Positions 60,729-64,000 of a stretch of DNA of 64,000 bases are shown here, piece after piece. Position 1 is the first letter of the stretch; each line of letters starts with the position of its first letter. The position numbers and the translations under genes are program-made. A model generated the notes under the pieces. That model ran no database searches and had not been told where the DNA came from. It saw only the letters and a list, made by a program, of their open reading frames with translations. Source of the stretch: Rhizobium rhizoryzae (GTDB taxonomy: Bacteria; Pseudomonadota; Alphaproteobacteria; Rhizobiales; Rhizobiaceae); assembly GCF_011046895.1 (NCBI RefSeq), contig NZ_CP049249.1:1026501-1090500 (forward strand). The letters are read 5' to 3'.

Positions 60729-61997
60729 GTGCAGATAAGCTTTGGCGCCATTGCTGACGATTTTACTGGCGCAACCGACCTTGCGGCGCTTCTGTCGCGC
60801 AGCGGCTGGCCAGTATCGCTGCGGCTTGGCCTGCCAAAGTCTGACGATACGCCTGTGGCGCCTTTCGAGATCATTGCGCTGAAAATCCGCACCGTACCGG
60901 TCGAGCAGGCTGTCGAGCAGGCCTTGATCGCCGCCGACTGGCTGGAAAAGGCCGGTGCAAAGCGGTTCTATTGGAAATATTGCTCCACCTTCGACAGCAC
61001 AGCCGAAGGCAATATCGGTCCTGTTTCGGAAGCCCTGATGCAGCGCCTTGGCGCATCCCAGACCATCTATTGCCCGGCCTTCCCCGAGAACGGGCGCAGC
61101 ATTTTCATGGGGCATCTATTCGTTGGCGAGCAGCCACTTGATGAAAGCGCGATGAAAGATCATCCGCTGACGCCGATGCGCGATTCAAGCCTTGTCCGGC
61201 TGCTTTCGCCGCAGGTGACCTCACCCGTCGGGCTGGCAAACCGGCTCGTGGTCGCCAAGGGCGTCGAGGCGCTGCGTGATCGACTGGACGCGCTGAAGAA
61301 CGAGGGCGTGCGGCATGTCGTGGTTGATGCGGTTGCGGACGACGATCTGGCAGTCATCGCACAGGCAACCATGGGGTTTCGGCTCGTAACCGGCGGCAGT
61401 GCGCTGGCAATGCCCTTGCCGAAGTTGCTGGCCGATGCGGGGGAACTTTCGGGCTCACGCAGCCAGGGAACTCAGGTTCGCGTAGGAGAGGGGCAGATCG
61501 TACTCTCCGGCAGTTGCTCAGCCATGACCCGCAAACAGGTTGGGCGCTATCTGCCTCATGCGGAAAGCTACAGGCTCGATCCTCTGGCTTTGGCAGAGAA
61601 AGGTGTGGAACCTGCGCTGAATTGGCTGCGAAGCGTTCCAATCGATAAGGCCAAGCTCGTTTATGCCACGGCGGAGCCGGATGAGGTGCGCAACTTTCAG
61701 CTGGCGCTTGGCGTCGAAAAGTCTGGTGCGCTGGTTGAGGAGGCGTTGGCCAGGATCGCGCAGGACGCAACGCGACTTGGCGTCAGCCGTTTCGTGGTTG
61801 CCGGGGGAGAAACATCCGGCGCAGTCGTCAATGCGCTCGGTGTCAGGCAGCTATCGATCGGCAAGGAAATCGCACCGGGCGTGCCTTGGACCTATGCGAA
61901 CCTTGAAGGTCGCACCATCGCACTGGCGCTTAAGTCCGGCAATTTCGGAGCGGAAGACTTCTTCGCACAGGCGTTCTGCCTTCTGGAGGCCTCATGA
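60729..61997 (+). CDS. otnK: 3-oxo-tetronate kinase (four-carbon acid sugar kinase)
   Basis: Phosphorylates 3-oxotetronate at O4. 422 aa, GTG start at 60729 after GGAGGG, 3 bp after ltnD. DUF1537 features: GAIADDFTGATDLAALLSRS at the N-terminus, KIRTVP, KYCSTFDSTAEGNIG near 82-96, CPAFPENGR, and the ATP-binding C-terminal half with SGSCSAMTRKQ and VVAGGETSGAVV. Ends in a 4-bp overlap with otnC. Confidence 0.93.
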   Translation: MQISFGAIADDFTGATDLAALLSRSGWPVSLRLGLPKSDDTPVAPFEIIALKIRTVPVEQAVEQALIAADWLEKAGAKRFYWKYCSTFDSTAEGNIGPVSEALMQRLGASQTIYCPAFPENGRSIFMGHLFVGEQPLDESAMKDHPLTPMRDSSLVRLLSPQVTSPVGLANRLVVAKGVEALRDRLDALKNEGVRHVVVDAVADDDLAVIAQATMGFRLVTGGSALAMPLPKLLADAGELSGSRSQGTQVRVGEGQIVLSGSCSAMTRKQVGRYLPHAESYRLDPLALAEKGVEPALNWLRSVPIDKAKLVYATAEPDEVRNFQLALGVEKSGALVEEALARIAQDATRLGVSRFVVAGGETSGAVVNALGVRQLSIGKEIAPGVPWTYANLEGRTIALALKSGNFGAEDFFAQAFCLLEAS

Positions 61998-62644
61998 GCG
62001 AAGAGGCGCGGCTGCGGGACGATATATGCCGCATGGCCAGATCGCTGTTCGAGCGAGGTCTGACAGGCGGTTCTTCCGGCAATATCTCGGCAAGGCTTTC
62101 TGATGGTCGGCTTCTGGTCACGCCGACCGGCAGTTCTTTCGGTAGCCTGGATCCGGGCAGGCTTTCGCTGTTCGATGCGGATGGACGTCTGATCGGTGGC
62201 GACAAGCCCACAAAGGAAATGCCGCTTCATTCGGCCTTCTACGAGACGCGCCCGACGCGAACCGGCGCTGTGGTTCATCTGCATTCCTGCCATTCTGTGG
62301 CGCTTTCAATGCTGCCGGATGTCGACCCGGAAAACATGCTGCCGCCGCTGACGGCCTATTCGATCATGAAGCTCGGCAAGGTGAAGCTCCTGCCGTATTT
62401 CATTCCTGGCGATCCCGCCATGGGTGATGCGATCCGCGGACTGGCGGGCAAGCGCAGTGCGGTCATGCTGGCCAACCACGGGCCAGTTGTTGCCGGCAAG
62501 GATCTGGAGGCGGCAGTCTATGCGGTGGAAGAGCTGGAAGAGACCGCGAAGCTCGCGCTGCTCACCCATGGGCTGAAGCCGCGCATGCTGACACCGGAGC
62601 AGATCGCAAAGGTTGTCACGACATTCGATGTGGAGTGGGACTGA
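61994..62644 (+). CDS. otnC: 3-oxo-tetronate 4-phosphate decarboxylase (class II aldolase fold)
   Basis: Decarboxylates 3-oxotetronate 4-phosphate to dihydroxyacetone phosphate. 216 aa. Zinc ligands and acid typical of the class II aldolase/adducin fold: Glu75 (TKEMPLHS), His95 and His97 (VVHLHSCHS) and His162 (LANHGPVVAGKD); GGSSGNISARL near 25-35 binds phosphate. Overlaps otnK by 4 bp and otnI by 1 bp. Confidence 0.93.
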   Translation: MSEEARLRDDICRMARSLFERGLTGGSSGNISARLSDGRLLVTPTGSSFGSLDPGRLSLFDADGRLIGGDKPTKEMPLHSAFYETRPTRTGAVVHLHSCHSVALSMLPDVDPENMLPPLTAYSIMKLGKVKLLPYFIPGDPAMGDAIRGLAGKRSAVMLANHGPVVAGKDLEAAVYAVEELEETAKLALLTHGLKPRMLTPEQIAKVVTTFDVEWD

Positions 62645-63420
62645 TGGCGACACGCTTTTCCGCCAATCTGGGATTTCTATGGCAGGAGTTATCTCTTCCC
62701 GACGCAATTCGTGCTGCAAAGTCCGCTGGTTTCGATGCCGTGGAATGTCACTGGCCGTATAATGAGAGTGTCGATCGGCTGAAAGCGGCGCTGGATGAGA
62801 CCGGTCTTGCGATGCTTGGTCTCAACACGGTTCGGGGACGCGTAGAGGCAGGCGAAAACGGTCTGGCCGCGCTTCCCGGTCGGGAACTGGAGGCGCAGAC
62901 AGCAATTCGCCAGGCGCTGGATTATGCGGTGGCGCTCGATGTACCGAACATTCACGTCATGGCGGGTAAGGCGTCTGGTGAGGTGGCTCATGCCACTTAT
63001 GTCGCCAATCTGACCATTGCCTGCGAACTGGCTGCGGCCCACGGCAAGACCATTCTCATTGAGCCGCTCAACAGCCGCGATGCGCCGGATTACTTCCTGA
63101 GCACCACCGCGCAGGCTGTTTCGGTGATCGAGAAGGTTGGGCACGCCAATCTGAAGATCATGTTCGACTGCTACCATGTGCAGATCATGGAAGGCGATCT
63201 GTGCCGGCGTTTTGAACGCCTGATGCCGCATGTCGGACATGTTCAGATCGCTGCCGTGCCTGATCGCGGTGAGCCGGATTCCGGCGAAATCGACTACCCT
63301 TATGTTCTGTCTCGTCTGGCATTCCTTGGTTGGGATCGTCCTATCGGCGCAGAGTATCGTCCGCGTGCCACAACGGATGCCGGCTTGGGTTGGATGTCCA
63401 GATTCGAAGGGAGAAAATGA
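62644..63420 (+). CDS. otnI: 2-oxo-tetronate isomerase (hydroxypyruvate isomerase family)
   Basis: Interconverts 2-oxotetronate and 3-oxotetronate, linking LtnD to OtnK. 258 aa, TIM-barrel of the AP-endonuclease-2/Hyi family. The ATG at 62644 overlaps the otnC stop by one base; the frame three codons earlier is inside otnC. Acid/metal residues are in ILIEPLNSRDAPDYFLS, MFDCYHVQIMEGDL and GHVQIAAVPDRGEPDSGEI. Last gene of the operon; no clear terminator was seen in the following 130 bp. Confidence 0.92.
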   Translation: MATRFSANLGFLWQELSLPDAIRAAKSAGFDAVECHWPYNESVDRLKAALDETGLAMLGLNTVRGRVEAGENGLAALPGRELEAQTAIRQALDYAVALDVPNIHVMAGKASGEVAHATYVANLTIACELAAAHGKTILIEPLNSRDAPDYFLSTTAQAVSVIEKVGHANLKIMFDCYHVQIMEGDLCRRFERLMPHVGHVQIAAVPDRGEPDSGEIDYPYVLSRLAFLGWDRPIGAEYRPRATTDAGLGWMSRFEGRK

Positions 63421-63449
63421 CGCAGAATTGCCGCGATGCAGCAACGAAT

Positions 63450-63478
63450 TTGCATTGACGCTAACGCAACCTTAAATA
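63450..63478 (+). promoter_or_regulatory. Candidate promoter of the terminal GntR gene
   Basis: TTGCAT (63450-63455), 17-bp spacer, TAAATA (63473-63478). The predicted transcription start would fall just before the operator-like element at 63493. Confidence 0.4.
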
Positions 63479-63492
63479 CAGTGCATATCCGG

Positions 63493-63511
63493 TGGTCCGG
63501 CCAGTAGACCA
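63493..63511. promoter_or_regulatory. FadR-type operator, variant of the 7262 site
   Basis: TGGTC-C-GGCCA-GTA-GACCA. It repeats the layout at 7264-7283 (TGGTC-T-GACCA-GTTA-GACCA) with one changed arm base and a 3- instead of 4-nt gap. It lies in the leader of the GntR gene, so autorepression is likely. Confidence 0.6.
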
Positions 63512-63551
63512 GTATCAGGCTGATCGACGAGGGCGGACGGAGGAAGCGGCA

Positions 63552-64000
63552 ATGAAGGCGGATGCCATACTGCATCAGGTTCCCATGGTCGGCGGGTCCG
63601 TGACCCGGCAGACTGCACGGGATGTGGTTGCAGACAAGCTGACGACCTTGATTGCGACCGGCATGTTGAAAGCAGGGGACGAACTGCCTGGAGAGCGTGA
63701 ACTCGCGACCGTACTGCATGTCAGCCGGGAGACTGTTCGGGGCGCCATTCAGATCCTCGCGGGCAAAGGGTTTATCGAGGTATCGCAGGGAAGTCGCAGT
63801 CGCGTTGCGGATGTCGATCTCAGCCATCTGCCGATCACCCTGGCATCGAAAAGCGTGATCGACCGGTATGACCTTGAAGCCGTTCATGCGGCAAGACTGC
63901 TCGTAGAACTGGATGTCGTGCGTCAGGCCGCCCGAAACATGGACGGTGAAACGATTGCGAAATTGGAAAACCTGCTGGAGACCCAGCGGGAAGCAGGTCG
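63552..64000 (+). CDS. GntR-family (FadR/FCD) regulator, N-terminal part (cut by window end)
   Basis: The frame from the ATG at 63552 (after GGAGGAA) is open to the window end, 149 residues. MKADAILHQVPMVGG is followed by a GntR winged helix (VVADKLTTLIATGMLKAGDE, LPGERELATVLHVSRETVRG, then AIQILAGKGFIEVSQGSRSR) and the first FCD helices (LEAVHAARLLVELDVVRQAA). It may govern genes beyond the window rather than the threonate operon, which already has a LacI repressor. Confidence 0.85.
   Translation, partial: MKADAILHQVPMVGGSVTRQTARDVVADKLTTLIATGMLKAGDELPGERELATVLHVSRETVRGAIQILAGKGFIEVSQGSRSRVADVDLSHLPITLASKSVIDRYDLEAVHAARLLVELDVVRQAARNMDGETIAKLENLLETQREAG

Noticed and set aside
1..64000. tRNA, rRNA, CRISPR array, insertion sequence, prophage or integrated element
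   Set aside because: No tRNA-like cloverleaf, rRNA segment, regularly spaced repeats, transposase, integrase or flanking direct repeats were recognised while reading the window.

Overview
The window looks like a replicon segment from a member of the Rhizobiaceae (Agrobacterium/Rhizobium group). The evidence is indirect: a rhizobial-type Porin_2 outer-membrane porin, GC-rich coding DNA, a very high density of ABC importers (six systems in 64 kb), many GntR/LacI/RpiR/MarR regulators each beside its own target operon, and an L-threonate operon of the ltnD-otnK-otnC-otnI type. I see no rRNA, tRNA, CRISPR array, insertion sequence, prophage or replication origin. The region reads as continuous accessory catabolism and uptake DNA with tightly packed genes, many with 4-bp ATGA overlaps.

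Layout. 1-1922: end of a malonate operon (matA partial, matB). 2192-3257: a major porin with its own terminator. 3542-6377 (-): a FecCD-type ABC importer for a metal chelate or corrinoid/cofactor-like ligand. 6469-12323: a GntR/FadR-type repressor divergent from a polar amino-acid ABC importer, a class V aminotransferase-fold protein and a hydantoinase/dihydropyrimidinase. 12343-21006: two divergent units with a MarR regulator and duplicated palindromes between them. One unit (-) carries a creatininase-family amidase, two peptide permeases, a fused ATPase and an HpPgdA/cyclic-imidase-type deacetylase. The other (+) carries marR, a peptide-binding protein and an isoaspartyl peptidase. Together they resemble a rearranged iaaA-gsiABCD system. 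21052-25505: SDR, ketopantoate-reductase-like protein and a GntR regulator, divergent from an M32 carboxypeptidase. 25515-28872: MYG1-family protein, DapA-family lyase with its GntR regulator, and a GNAT acetyltransferase.

28875-40338 is a complete-looking peptidoglycan-recycling locus: anmK, a beta-lactamase-fold hydrolase, a five-gene peptide ABC importer, murQ, an amino-sugar kinase, a second murA and a divergent RpiR/SIS regulator. 40349-45192 is a sugar ABC operon with a HAD phosphatase. The same palindrome (GGAATA/T-N3-A/TATTCC) occurs before murQ, before rpiR/murA and before the sugar operon, so one RpiR regulon probably covers all three. 45366-54754 holds an AfuABC-like importer annotated by family as iron(III) but more likely for sugar phosphates: two paralogous binding proteins, a 743-aa fused permease, an ATPase and an IMPase-family phosphatase. 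It is divergent from a response regulator and a membrane histidine kinase. This is the most interesting system in the window.

54799-56561: ribB with an FMN riboswitch, and a DUF1194 von Willebrand A protein. 56670-58696: an Lrp regulator divergent from a second class V aminotransferase-fold protein. 58700-63420: a LacI repressor divergent from a full L-threonate to dihydroxyacetone-phosphate pathway. 63552-end: the start of another GntR/FadR regulator. Its upstream region carries a variant of the operator seen at 7262.
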